Positions 10,965-22,826 of a stretch of DNA of 64,000 nucleotides are shown here, in pieces. The notes beneath the pieces are model-generated. The model saw nothing but the letters and a program-made list of their open reading frames with translations, ran no database searches and was not told the origin of the DNA. Within the stretch, counting starts at the first letter, position 1; the number at the start of each line of letters is the position of its first letter. The stretch comes from Chlamydoabsidia padenii (taxonomy: Eukaryota; Mucoromycota; Mucoromycetes; Mucorales; Cunninghamellaceae), in contig JAIWND010000008.1 in the NCBI GenBank assembly GCA_025330725.1, positions 1,050,539-1,114,538 of the forward strand, read 5' to 3'. A program made the position numbers and the translations under genes.

Positions 10965-11640
10965 ATGGCCGACGAAATAAAACAAGGTATTCCAAATATG
11001 CTCATTGGGACAAAGGTAAGGGATCAAGTAGTAGTGGTTGTAATAGTAGTATAAAACTGTTATCCATTATTGACTTTTTTTTTGTATCCATCCACCCCTC
11101 AATCCCCTCCTTTTTTATAGTCCTTGGTTCCGGTAAGGAAAACATTATTGGAACACGTATATAACATTGCTTCGATTGAATAACTCTTTTTTTTTATAGT
11201 GCTGATGGTTCCAACACAGAAACCTATGTCATTGGTATCGCTGGTAATACAAACCCTCCAACTCCTCAATTACTTCAATTACTTCAATTACTGACTGATC
11301 CACCCTCCTTTTTTTTATAATTAGGTGGAAGTGGAAGTGGCAAAACTAGTGTGGCAGAGTAAGTAGACTCACCTCTTTAACTACCTCACAAAGGACGTTA
11401 AACTAACTACACTTCTTCTTCTTCTTTATTGATAGACGCATTCTGAAGAACTTGAATGTACCTTGGGTGGTTATTATCTCTATGGATTCATTTTATGATG
11501 TTTTATCGCCAGAACAAAGTATCAAGGCTCATCAAAAGTAAGTAAAAACAAACGCAAATAACTTGACTCGACCATTCAACTTTTTCTATTGTATTAGTAA
11601 CTTTGATTTTGATCATCCTTCTGCGTTTGAGAGAGATAAG
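10965..11640 (+). pseudogene. truncated, frameshifted URK1 copy
   Basis: This matches about 3056-3712. The copy contains the ATG, the 12-nt microexon, the P-loop exon and part of the next exons, then diverges abruptly after the codons for HPSAF at about 11628. In the first exon an extra base near 10978 (GAAATAAAAC against GAAAAAAAC) shifts the frame, so the kinase cannot be made from this ATG. The upstream GCGGGAT motif has also been lost (GTTGGTGGCATG in place of GTGGGCGGGATGGCATG). A 12-bp in-intron repeat (ATTACTTCAATT) is duplicated. It lacks the whole UPRT half. Confidence 0.9.
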
Positions 11641-12159
11641 GGAGGGGAAGATGGGATATGCTTTCTCTTCTCTTCATTTGTCTACTAATAAGAAACCTTT
11701 GGCTGTATATTGTACCCCTGATTGTTTGTCTACCACCACCATTTCGTCGGAATTGTTGACTTGGATTTTCCTCTTGGTGCCTTGTTTGGATTCATGGTGT
11801 AGATTTAGTGATTATAGTTAATATTAACTTGAATGTATTTATAAATAAATGATTGTATCAAACTATTATATGACATGGCAATTAGGAAGGATGGACTTCT
11901 AATATGAAAGGTTGGCAGGCAGCATGAATAGGTGCTTCAGCTTGCGACTGGAAATAATGATTGTGGCATATTACACTGGCATCCATTATAAGCTTTGCTG
12001 GAATACTAACCATTGTAGTGGTATGCAGGATCGGATATGTTTAGCAGGCGGGATTCAAAACAAGGGGCGGGCGGTCTTCAAATTTAACCGAAAAAAAAGG
12101 GTTGGAGGTCGACCAACAGTTTATTCCTTCTCTTTACAACATCCTCTAATCATCTCAAT
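11641..12159. other. intergenic with eS26 promoter
   Basis: No gene recognised. A short open frame (11603-11821) is partly URK1-derived. GCGGGATTCAAAA at 12049-12061, a copy of the recurrent motif, lies 98 bp before the eS26 start. Confidence 0.4.
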
Positions 12160-12815
12160 ATGGTAAGGAATAATCAACGATTGAATTAACGATATTGCAT
12201 GAACCAGCACACATAAAAACGCAACAACGATGATTGATGGGCATACATGGATGGATGGATGGATGGATGGATGGATGGAAAGACAAAGGTGTCACTAATC
12301 TAATGACCTCTCTCTCTTTTTAAAATGAACGTCATGTAGACTTGCAAGAGAAGAAACAATGGACGTAACAAGCACGGTCGTGGCCACAACAAGTTCATCC
12401 GTTGCATCAACTGTTACCGTTGCTGCCCCAAGGTATGTAATTAGTTTTATGCAAATGAACCTGGACTAATCCCCTTACAACCCCATTCTTTTATATTATA
12501 GGACAAGGCCATCAAGCGTTTCACTATCCGTAACATGGTAGAAGCCGCTGCTGTCCGTGATCTTCAAGAAGCCTCCATCTACGAAGAATACGCTATCCCC
12601 AAGTTGTACGTCAAGTTGCACTACTGTATCTCTTGCGCCATTCACGCTCGTGTTGTCCGTGTCCGCTCCGTCGTCAGCCGTCGCAACCGTGCTCCTCCTC
12701 CCAGATTCCGATTCCAAAAGGTAAGTTTGTGCTATAGATAAAACAGGATTTCTGCATAACTAACATCATGTCCCTCTTTTTTTTTTTGGCAACATAGGCT
12801 GGCAACAAGGCTTAA
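12160..12815 (+). CDS. RPS26: 40S ribosomal protein eS26
   Basis: A component of the small ribosomal subunit near the mRNA exit. Four exons: 12160-12162 (the ATG alone), 12340-12432, 12502-12720 and 12798-12815. The spliced product starts [17 protein letters not shown] and continues [53 protein letters not shown] and [18 protein letters not shown]. The paired cysteines (CINC, CISC) are the zinc-binding set of eS26. Length about 111 residues, normal for the family. The first intron (12163-12339) contains a long GGAT repeat. Confidence 0.95.
12246..12278 (+). repeat. (GGAT)n microsatellite in eS26 intron 1
   Basis: About eight tandem ATGG/GGAT tetramers lie in the first intron of the eS26 gene. 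Related GGAT-rich tracts occur in the first introns of eS27 and eL20. Confidence 0.9.
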
Positions 12816-13085
12816 AAAATGTTAGTTTGGTACAATAGCTGGAATAAAGATCTCTTTTGTTTATTACATAGTCATTAAAAAAAAGTATTTGTCTTTGTCT
12901 TGTTATATATAATGTTGGTTGTCTAAAATTGATATGGGCTGCATATACTATAGACCAGAGCCATGATTTGTTTAAAGGGGATAATGACTGTGCATTGTGA
13001 TTTTATTTATTTACAAAGGTATCAATATATATGTATCAATATAATCTACAAACTACAATCCTTTAACGCCATCAGATCATCGGGT

Positions 13086-14106
13086 TCAGTGCTTCTTGAC
13101 GTATTCCCAACCATCAATCCGTTCGGCGATAAGCTTGGCAGTATCCTTGACGGCAACTTGATCTTTACCCACAATGCTGATCACCACGCGTTCACCATCC
13201 GGACCCAAAGAGGATTTCGGATAGCTTCCGATTTTGATATGTTGGCATTCGACGAGTTGTTGTATGGCAGTCAAATGCGGTGCAATGGTACCCTCGGGAG
13301 ACTTGGAGGCGATTTCCATACGGTGATACCTACCAGAGACTTGTTTCTTGGCGAGAGCTTCTTCCAGATGAGGTTGTAGTGATTTGACCAGACCTTCAAA
13401 GAGACGAGGAATACCAGGGAGGATATGTATATTGTCATTGACGACCACGATAGGCACCCAAAGTTCAGGATCAACACGGAGAATCTTGGCCGGAGAAGGA
13501 AAGAGGGCCATTCGTTTACGTGCATCTGTCAGGGTCCAATCAGGTGAGCGATCTTTGGATTTTATCTCCATCAAACGGCATGTGTCTTGATCTAGTTTCA
13601 GAGGTAGATTGTAGGCTTTAGCAATGGCATCGTATGTGATATCGTCGTGAGTTGGACCTATTCTTGGGAAGAGACAGAGGAACAGATGAGTATTTCGCTT
13701 GACTTGTTTCATTCATATCTATACTGTTGTTTGACTTACCAATACCACCACTAGTGAAGACGATATCATGTTGACTGGAAAGTCGAGTCACCGTTTCACT
13801 AATAGCAACATAATCGTCAGCGACTATTTCCACCCGTTGTAAGCTTATGCCCAGGTCAAAGAGATAGCGTGCTAAAAGAAGACATAAACCAGTTCATTAG
13901 CATACTACTTTAGCAACAAAACTACACGATATATACTTACCAAGAAAGTTTGCGTTCGATTCCCTAATTTTCCCATTCAGTATCTCATCGCCACTAAAAA
14001 AGGAGTAGGGGTTATTAGTGCCCATTAATCATTAGTTGATGTTTTTTATCACTTACATTATACAACATGCCGCCGTAAAGTTGGTTTGAGTTGAAGTGGA
14101 TGCCAT
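13086..14106 (-). CDS. molybdopterin-binding (MoCF/CinA-FLAD1 N-type) domain protein
   Basis: Four exons on the minus strand: from ATG at 14106, then 13941-13993, 13740-13871 and 13086-13657 to TGA. The protein, about 277 residues, starts MASTSTQTNFTAACCIIIGD. It has the MoCF core IIIGDEILNGKIRESNANFL, then FTSGGIGPTHDDITYDAIAKAY and a late ILPGIPRLFEGL. These blocks match the MoaB/Mog-like domain found in CinA and in the N-terminal half of eukaryotic FAD synthase. The C-terminal PAPS-reductase-like FAD-synthase domain is absent, as in the stand-alone fungal proteins of this family. The exact substrate is unknown. It is divergent from ATG101, 125 bp away. Confidence 0.85.
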
Positions 14107-14174
14107 AACTTGTTGGAATGGAGAAAGAAAAAAAATCAGTTTTTGAAAAAAATCCCCACTTTCATATTTGACCC

Positions 14175-14188
14175 TGTTTCAGATCCCG
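14175..14188. promoter_or_regulatory. TTTCAGATCCCGAC motif between divergent genes
   Basis: This is a one-base variant of the recurrent motif. It sits between two divergent starts, 42 bp from the ATG101 ATG and about 69 bp from the MoCF-protein ATG. Confidence 0.4.
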
Positions 14189-14231
14189 ACAATCAGCTTC
14201 CTTTTCTTTTCGTTTCTTACCACTTGTCATA

Positions 14232-15323
14232 ATGACAGCTAATGCACAAGAATTCGTTATTGAAATGGTAAGTACTTGAGGGAAAAGAAAATATGAGAAA
14301 GGTAGTTAAATTCACGCCATACTAGGTACCTCACTATGGTGTACGTTTGTATACATTTTACTCACTCTTCTTTTTCTTTTATCCTTCTTGAATAGAACTA
14401 TTACGAGGTAAGTATAGAAAGGTATTAAAATAAAATAATAGATAAAAGAAGGCTGGTGGTGTGGGCAAACCTTGATTATACTAGTTGTAACTGTTTTTTT
14501 ACTTTTTTGATAGCTCTTCTCCACTCAATCTTCTTCCACCGCTTGTTGGTCAATGTGATTCCTCGGGATATTCGTGTATTGAATGCTACAGTGGTAAGTC
14601 AGAACATATGCTTTTGCTATCTAGTATACGTGCTCGTCATATTAACCTACTTTTATATAGTCAATCACCAACAGTCAAGAAGTGGAAACTTTGATTGAAA
14701 ACAAATCAAATGAATTTATCAGGTCCATACACAGCAATAACAAACAAGGAAAGGTAATATATGAAAAAATATATATATATATATATCAATAGTTCCCTAT
14801 AACGATGATCTTATCCTTTTATATAGATCGCAGTCTTGTTTTATGAAAAAAGGCGAAAAAAGACATGATATCACTTGACTGAATCGGAGGAGCTCGTATA
14901 CTGGGAACGATGGACAATAACGATTGGGTTGGCATATCCACGAGAAGATCAAGATATGTATATATAGATGGATGACTATATGTAGTTACCAACATATATG
15001 TATGATTGAAATAGAACGATAAAGACTGTATGGAGCTAGCGAACAACAACTTTCGCATTGTCTATTGACTATCCTTAATCTCGCAAATGATCACAAGGAA
15101 CATATACCATCCATTACCACTGTAGATGGAAATCCCTTCCCATATCAGGTAATACAACAAAAGAAAACGACAAGAAACTGTGCTTATCTGACCTGTCACT
15201 TTCTCTTTTTTTTTTTTTTTAAACATAGGTCACTGTCGTTCCCTCGAATATTGGAGTGTCATGATGAAACGTTTGCTTGTAACTAGTACCTCTATGACTA
15301 ATACAGGTTATTCTTCTCCATAG
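14232..15323 (+). pseudogene. ATG101: autophagy protein ATG101, apparently disrupted
   Basis: Atg101 is a HORMA-fold subunit of the Atg1/ULK initiation complex. Exons 14232-14267, 14326-14338 (13 nt), 14396-14407 (12 nt) and 14514-14593 splice to FVIEMVPHYELLRALLHSIF followed by FHRLLVNVIPRDIRVLNATV, a clear Atg101 N terminus. Exon 14661-14753 and the exon from 14827 follow in frame (IAVLFYEKRRKKT). TGA then occurs at 14866-14868, where relatives have the Trp of the WF finger; the frame continues YHLTESEELVYWERWTITIG afterwards. The next exon reads LSHCLLTILNLANDHKEHIP and NPFPYQ. At 15229 onward the frame gives a stop at 15262, while an adjacent frame continues LEYWSVMMKRLLVT. So there is one nonsense change plus a probable frameshift. 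Sequencing error is possible. Confidence 0.75.
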
Positions 15324-15810
15324 AATAGCCAATGTTGTCTCCCCTTTTACACTCCATCCCTTGTAGATCCATCCCTCATATAATTATACCTCCATTTTTA
15401 AAAAAATTTATTTGATTCCATATATCTGTATTTATGAAATAAAAAAAAAACTGGTGTTAGTTTGCCTCAACTTGACAAAATGCTTTAAAAACAGGGGTTT
15501 TCGATAAGCGGGGGTTGAATATAAAACTATGCAGTTTTAACTTATTATTGTAGTGGATAGCTAAAATGATCAATTACAAAGTAGGTAGTGCCTCGATCGA
15601 GTTAAACCTTATTGAAGAATAGTGCCTATATGTATGTGTATAGGTGTAGCCAAGACGGGATACATTTTTCCGAAAAAGGGTGCCCATAACTCCTCGCTGA
15701 TACTGGGTATTTTTTCCATGAAAGTTTTTCGTTTTCCGCTTTTGAATTTCTTCCTCTTTCTTTTCCTTACTTTATACTTTTATATTGTATCCTCTATAAT
15801 TGCGCCAATC
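15324..15810. other. intergenic, no gene seen
   Basis: A/T-rich spacer with a pyrimidine-rich tract just before the KGD1 start. GCGGGGGTTGAATATAAA near 15509 is a loose variant of the recurrent motif, about 285 bp upstream of the ATG. Confidence 0.4.
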
Positions 15811-18800
15811 ATGTATCGGTTGACATCACTCAGTCGTGCCGCCAAGCCTCTTACCCATTGTGGTTTTTACATTACAAGGTCTTCCCCCTCAGGGTTATCA
15901 ACCAGATCCATTCGTGGCACGACCATTGGCTTCTTCCACACCACTCAATCACATCTCGCCAAATCAACTATTGCACCTGAATCGACTGATGGATTCCTAC
16001 AAGGGGGTGCAGCAAACTATATTGAAGAAATGTACGAAGCATGGTTGAAGGATCCTAGCTCGGTTCACTTATCATGGCAAATCTACTTTAAGAACATGGC
16101 CAATGGTGTCAGTTCTACTCAAGCCTACAGTCCACCTCCAAATCTGGTCCCTTCTGCTAGTGCACGACTACCTTCTCTACCTGGTGCTGGTACTTCCGTA
16201 AATGTCTCCTCCAACGATGTAATCGATCATATGAAGATACAACTATTGGTGCGCGCCTATCAAGTCCGTGGTCACCATATTGCCAACTTGGACCCGTTGG
16301 GAATTCAAAAAGCCGATCTGGACAGCACATCACCTCCGGAACTCGACTATACTTACTACGGATTTACTGAAAAAGACTTGGATCGACAATTTAACTTGGG
16401 GCCAGGAATCTTACCTGCTTTGGGGAACAATGAAAAGACAATGACATTACGTGAAATTGTCAATGTACTGAAAAAGATATATTGTAAGTGATAAAAGAAA
16501 CTCGATATAATCATACTCACATCAGCCCCCCCCCTTTTTTTTTTTTGCTTATTATAGGTGGATCTATTGGTATTGAATACATTCACATCCCTGATCGTGC
16601 CCAATGTGACTGGATTCGTCAACGTGTGGAAAACCCTCAACCTTACAAGTACTCTGTTGATGAAAAGCGTGTAATCTTGGATCGTCTTACCTGGTCTGAC
16701 TCTTTTGAACGCTTTATTGCCTCCAAGTATCCCTCTGAAAAACGGTTTGGTCTTGAAGGTGGTGAAACTCTAATTCCTGGTATGAAGGCACTGGTAAGTA
16801 AGAGATGCTGATAATATCAAGGGAAAACAAGCTATGATAGTGATGATTAACTGGATATAATATGTTGTAATAGATTGATCGCTCTGTTGATCTCGGTGTG
16901 GAATCTATAGTCATTGGTATGCCTCATCGTGGTCGTCTTAATGTCCTCAGCAATGTCGTGCGTAAACCCAATGAATCGATTTTTTGCGAATTCAGTGGCT
17001 CTTTGGAACCCTCGGAAGAAGGCTCTGGTGATGTCAAGTACCATCTCGGCATGAACTATGTCCGTCCTACTCCTTCGGGTAAGCGTGTCCATCTCTCTTT
17101 GGTGGCCAATCCTTCTCATTTGGAAGCGGTGGATCCTGTGGTGCTTGGTAAGACTAGTGCTCTCCAATTCTATGGCAAGGATACCAAAGGTGAACACTCC
17201 ATGTCGGTGCTTATGCATGGGGATGCAGCCTTTGCAGGACAAGGTGTAGTGTATGAAACGATGGGTTTCCATGACTTGCCGTCTTACACAACTGGCGGTA
17301 CTATTCACATTGTCGTCAACAATCAAATTGGGTTTACTACTGATCCTCGTTTTGGTCGCTCCACTCCTTACTGTACCGATATTGCCAAATCTATTAATGC
17401 TCCGGTTTTCCACGTCAATGGTGACGATGTCGAAGCGGTAACTTTTGTCATGCAACTGGCGGCTGATTGGCGACAAACCTTCCATCGCGATGTGGTCATT
17501 GATCTTGTTTGCTATCGTAAGCATGGTCACAATGAAACCGACCAACCCATGTTTACGCAACCCAAGATGTATGATGCGATCGCCAAGCAAACTCCGGTGG
17601 CCCAGATATATGAAGATCAACTCAAAAAGGAAGGTACTCTAAACGCTGAAGAAATTGACGCCAACAAGAAACGGGTGTGGAATATCTTGGAGGAATCTTA
17701 TACTGCAAGCAAGGACTATAAACCAACTTCTCAAGAATGGCAATCAAGCTCATGGCCAGGTAAAAATGAAAAAAAACAAAAATAAAGAACAGTGCATGAA
17801 TCTTGACCTCGAACTAATCTTTTTTTCTTTTCTTCTCTCTACTAGGCTTCAAGTCACCAAAAGAATTAGCTGAAGAAATCCTCCCTCACTTCCCTACTGG
17901 CGTCACTGAGGAAACTCTTCAACAAGTTGGTAAAGCAATGACTACTCTCCCTCATGGCTTCAATGTTCATCGCAACTTGAAACGCATCCTACAAAACCGC
18001 GAAAAGAGCCTGACCTCTGGCAAGGATATAGATTGGTCAACAGCTGAAGGATTAGCATGGGGTAGCTTACTATTGGATGGCAAGCATGTCCGGGTGTCTG
18101 GTCAAGATGTCGAACGTGGTACCTTCTCTCAACGCCATGCTGTTTTACACGATCAAAAGTCCGACAAGAACTACACACTACTGAACAACATCTCTCCCGA
18201 ACAAGGTGTGTTATCCATCTCCAACTCATCATTATCTGAATACGGTGTCCTTGGGTTCGAATTGGGCTACTCTCTGGTGGATCCCAATGCTTTGGTGGTT
18301 TGGGAAGCTCAATTTGGTGACTTTGCTAACAATGCTCAATGTATCATCGACCAATTCATCGCGGCTGGTGAACAGAAATGGCTTCAACGTACAGGATTGG
18401 TGATGACGCTGCCTCATGGTTATGATGGTCAAGGTCCCGAACATTCTTCCTCTCGAATCGAACGTTACCTCCAACTTTGTGATGATTATCCTTACAGTTA
18501 CCCTACACCGGAAAAATTGGAACGCCAACATCAAGATTGTAACATGCAGGTTGTCTATGCCTCTACTCCTGCACAATACTTCCATGTCCTTCGTCGTCAA
18601 ATATGCCGTGAATTCAGAAAACCCGTAAGTGATGATCGCGGGGTTTGAATATAATTCATGCTAACTTTATCATTATTGTCCATATATAGTTGGTCCTTCC
18701 ATTCTCCAAGGCGATGCTTCGACACCCTATGGCACGATCCTCTTTGGAAGACATGCAAGGTGATTCACACTTCCAACTCTACTTGGCTGACGAACACCCT

Positions 18801-19241
18801 GACCATTTAGATGCACCAGAAAAGATCACCAAGCATATCCTTTGTACTGGTCAAGTGTACTATGCTCTATTGAAAGCCCGCGACCAAAACAAGATGGATG
18901 ATATCGCCATCTCTCGAGTTGAACAACTGAATCCATTCCCTTACCAGCAAATCAAGGAACATGCCGACAAGTACCCTAATGCGGAAGTAGTTTGGTGTCA
19001 AGAAGAACCTTTGAACATGGGCGCCTGGCAGCATGTTCAACCTCGAATCACTACAGCCTTGTCTCAAACTAAACACCATGCTGGGAAACAACCGCGGTAT
19101 ACAGGTCGAGCACCTTCTGCTTCGGTGGCTACGGGTAACAAGAAGAAACATTATCAAGAAGAATACAGCTTCTTGAGCGATGCTTTGATTGGTCAACCTA
19201 CTACTCCCAAGGAAATCGAAGCTGGTGTCCCGGTTTGGTAG
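15811..19241 (+). CDS. KGD1: 2-oxoglutarate dehydrogenase E1 component, mitochondrial
   Basis: The thiamine-diphosphate-dependent E1 subunit of the TCA-cycle complex that converts 2-oxoglutarate to succinyl-CoA with E2 and E3. Five exons: 15811-16483, 16558-16793, 16874-17759, 17846-18624 and 18690-19241. The N terminus ([20 protein letters not shown], Arg- and Ser-rich) is a mitochondrial presequence. The conserved blocks include [135 protein letters not shown] and [12 protein letters not shown]. Length is close to 1,000 residues, as normal. All splice junctions keep frame. Start chosen because the presequence begins at this ATG; the frame is open further upstream. Confidence 0.97.
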
Positions 19242-19893
19242 TTTATTCTTCTTGTCTCCTTATTTATCTATTGTTATCATTTTATGCATTTAATTAATAA
19301 AAATGTAAATAAAGATCGTTCATTTACAGAACACTTTTATGATGTATCTTTTTTTTTTTTTTTTTCATTGTCTTTTTTTTTTTTTACAGTCTGGTCTTCT
19401 CACCCTATCCAGCCGGGTCAAGTGAACTGATCCCAGCGGGAAAGCATCGGATTTTGCATGAATGTCATATCCAAACATCGACAACATGGCACAGTCTATT
19501 GGTCTCCAAGATTCAGAAGCCCTGCCACTAAAAAAGAAAAATCAAAGGTAAGATGATGGGAAACGTCCTAGTATAACACACCAAATCCATGTTTTGAAGT
19601 GCATGTGATTACATAATAAAAGTAGCCGCCCTGAATGTCAGATGCCAAATATTTAAACCCCGTCATCCGTGTCCCCCGCGTTTATAAGTCAAGTTTAAAA
19701 AAAAAAATGTCATTGCAGTTATTTATTACGTCTACCAACATTGTTACTACACAGAATATGCATGTATTAAAAAAAAAAAAAAAAAAAGGAATAAGAGAGG
19801 GAGAGGGATTGTATCTATTCATCAAATGATATATGTATTATATACTATGGGGGGATAATCAAAGAAGGGGATCTATTGTAATCAAGAAGTTGT
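19242..19893. other. intergenic between convergent KGD1 and VPS1
   Basis: No gene seen. Long T- and A-runs (near 19350-19385 and 19770-19788) and AATAAA-like sites fit 3' ends from both sides. Confidence 0.45.
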
Positions 19894-22623
19894 TTACACA
19901 GACCCAACAATTTCGTCAGCCTTTTGTAATGCTTCAATCATCTTTTTGCACTCTTTTCGTCGTTGTTGAGTGAATTCAGATTCTTCAAGCAGATCGTCCA
20001 ATACATCAGCCTTGTAGAGTTCCGTCAATAGTTCCCGTTGGAGTTCTTCTTTAGCACGACTGACAAGGTTAAGCATAATCGCCTTGGGCACCATATCAAT
20101 CATCGTACGCTTGACAATGTTGTAGTAAGATTGGATCAATAGTTCTATTCCAAAAATAAGAGTTAGTACATACATAACATAAAATAATAAAATAGAGATC
20201 ACATTACTACTTACTTATCACTTCGGTTTCCATGAATTCACGATCTGACAAGGCACCTGTAGCTTTAAGTGACGAAGGAGGCTATATAAAGGAGGTGGGT
20301 CAATATTAGTGTTCATTCATTAGTCATCATCAAACTTACTGCTTCCATCAATCCACTGATTTTCTTGGTTTTCTTGGGTCCAGAGAAGAAGCTTCCAAAG
20401 AAACCATTTTCATCGCTGGTGGGTGTAGTAGATTGACTAGTTTGTAAAGCAAGTTGTTGAGGTGTCTTTTGTTGAGGCGGTTGTTGTTTTCCATCCGTGT
20501 TTGCCGATTGGTTCTTTGTTTGTAGTTGTTCGTTGACAAGAGCAATGGCTTGATGTCCATTTAAAAAGTCGGGATGTCCTGTGTTGATATAACAGGCCTC
20601 CATCCTACAAGTAATATGTTACCCTTTGTCTTTTTTTTCTTCTCTCTTTTTGCCCCAATAACAAATACTTACGCTACAAGGTCTGTTACAAGCTTTGTGG
20701 TGGGATTCAAAGCCTTCTTGAAGAATGAGAGCACGACTTGATAGAATTTGTCCTTGAGTGTAGGGAATCGCTTGAAGAACTAATATTCCGCCCCCCCCCC
20801 AAAAAAAAATAAAAAGTGTTGATGAGTATATGTTATCATATCAAAGTAGTCATTTTGTTATCTTTACCTGTTTGCCCAAGAGTTGACCTAAAATACGGAC
20901 CAATTCATCATAAACCATGTTGATACATTTAACACTGGGTTCCTCTAGACGTTTGATTTGTTGCTTGATGATGACTTCAAAAGCTGTGGTGGCTACAAAC
21001 AAAGCAGGAGATGATCCCTTTAAAAGAAAAAGTTAGTAATGACCAAAAGTAAGCAGTTATTTACTACTACTTACAGAAGAGTTATACAAGATAGTGCGGA
21101 TATCCACATCCTTGATTTGTTCCAAAGGATCCACACTTTTCACGCCATTGGAATACAATTCATGAAAGACAAAACTGATACGAGCACCACCTGAGAGTTC
21201 AAAGCTGGAGAGATCATTCGAGTTACCATCAATGATGGTGCGGAATTCAGTACAGAATTCGGTGATGATGTTGAGTACCAAGTTTGCTTGTCCGCCTTTA
21301 CCATCGCCGAGAGGATCACCCAATTGAGCCAATTCTTGTTGATATTTTACCAGAGCATTTTGAATTTTGGCCTTGATTTCAGGAAGGGTGTTACGAATAT
21401 GGTGCATTAAGATCATGTTGAGTTTTCGAGCCAAAAAGGGTGTACCACAGTATTGAGCCTTGCTTCGGTAAGCTGCATGGACTTCAAAGAACTCCTTTTC
21501 CGCATTCAAGGCTTTGGTGATGGTCTTTTTGTTTTCGATATCACGCTGGCCACGATTGACCACAGGGACATAACCTAAAATATAAAGATAAGTAACATTA
21601 GTGAATTGTCTTTTTTTTTTTTTTTTTTTTTTTTTTTGGTGAGTTATCCATCTTACCTAGTCGTAATGGAATGACACGACCCGCCAGAATATCAATGACA
21701 TCCGTTCCTTGATCCATTAAATCCACCTTTGTCAACACACCAATCGTACGCAATCCTTCAGGGTCCACTTCTCTTGCCAATTTTAATCCATCCGAGTTGG
21801 CCAAATCCGTATTAGCTGCAGTTACAGCAAGAATAATCGCATTGGGTTTGGTGATGTATTTGGAGATCATTTCGCGAATTTGCTTTTCAATATCCTTTGG
21901 TTGATCACCCACAGGCACCTTTGTCAGACCAGGTAAGTCAACCATTGTTAAAGTCAATACATTAGGTGAGAAGATACGCAAATTAATAGGTTGAGGTGAG
22001 ATGCCTATAGTATAAAACAAAAAGAGTTCGTGAGATTCATTTGCCATTCACCCCCCTTTTTGTTTCAACTTACCAACATTTTTGCCAGTTTTGAGTTCAG
22101 TATCCCGAACAATTTCTTCACGAATCTTGTCAAAGTTATAAAACTTTTTACCAGGCAGATGAAGGAATTCACCCCATTCGTTAGGATTTTCGTTTTCATT
22201 AGTGGTGTCCTCCGAGTCAGTAGATGATTGTTCGGCAGGTCGATTGATAAGTTGTAGAATCTATCAAACAATACAAACAGGTTCAGTTTTCATTCTGCAC
22301 ATATCATCATCATCATCATCATCATCATCTTTGTCACTTACCAAAGGTCGTCGGGTAACAATACCAGTACCTCTAGGAAGGAAATCCCGGCCCACAATGT
22401 TTTCCAAGACAGAGCTTTTACCACTTGATTGAGACCCGATCACAGTAATTTGAGGCAAATCCACAGGGTTATGTACACCAACGGTTGAGAAAGCATCTTG
22501 GAGCTTGTTTACTACAAGAAAGAGTTGGGTACGTGAGACGCGTGAGCTACACTTGTTTTTTGTTTCTCGTTTATATATATATATATAATTGGTCTTACCT
22601 GTTTTGATGAGCTGTGAATCCAT
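19894..22623 (-). CDS. VPS1: dynamin-related GTPase, Vps1/Dnm1 type
   Basis: A large GTPase for membrane fission at endosome/vacuole and peroxisome. Ten exons run from the ATG at 22623 to TAA at 19894. The GTPase domain shows P-loop [20 protein letters not shown], switch [25 protein letters not shown] and the TKVD motif in [15 protein letters not shown]. The middle/stalk domain is represented by [18 protein letters not shown] and by [20 protein letters not shown] followed by [12 protein letters not shown]. The GED includes [20 protein letters not shown] and [12 protein letters not shown]. Between them is a Gln/Pro-rich variable insert in place of a PH domain, which points to Vps1 or Dnm1 rather than classical dynamin. 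I favour Vps1 but cannot exclude Dnm1. Confidence 0.9.
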
Positions 22624-22826
22624 GCACGATGAAGTCTATGGGAGGAAGAGATGAAAGAAAGGAAGAAGAGGGAAAATGACGGAAATGACGAAAGTCAAAA
22701 AAAAAAAAAAAAAAAAAAAAAAGCATTCAAATCCAGATTCACCTCCCGACACTTCAAGTTCTCGAAGTGACCCTGTAGGTCCAGATCAATCATATCAGAA
22801 TTGTCAAATGTACTTTCTTTATTATA

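Noticed and set aside
11700..11840. Minus-strand 21-codon frame starting MNPNKAPRGKSKSTIPTKWW
   Set aside because: Too short, with no supporting signals.
16847..17620. A 257-codon minus-strand open frame
   Set aside because: Antisense shadow of the KGD1 coding exon.
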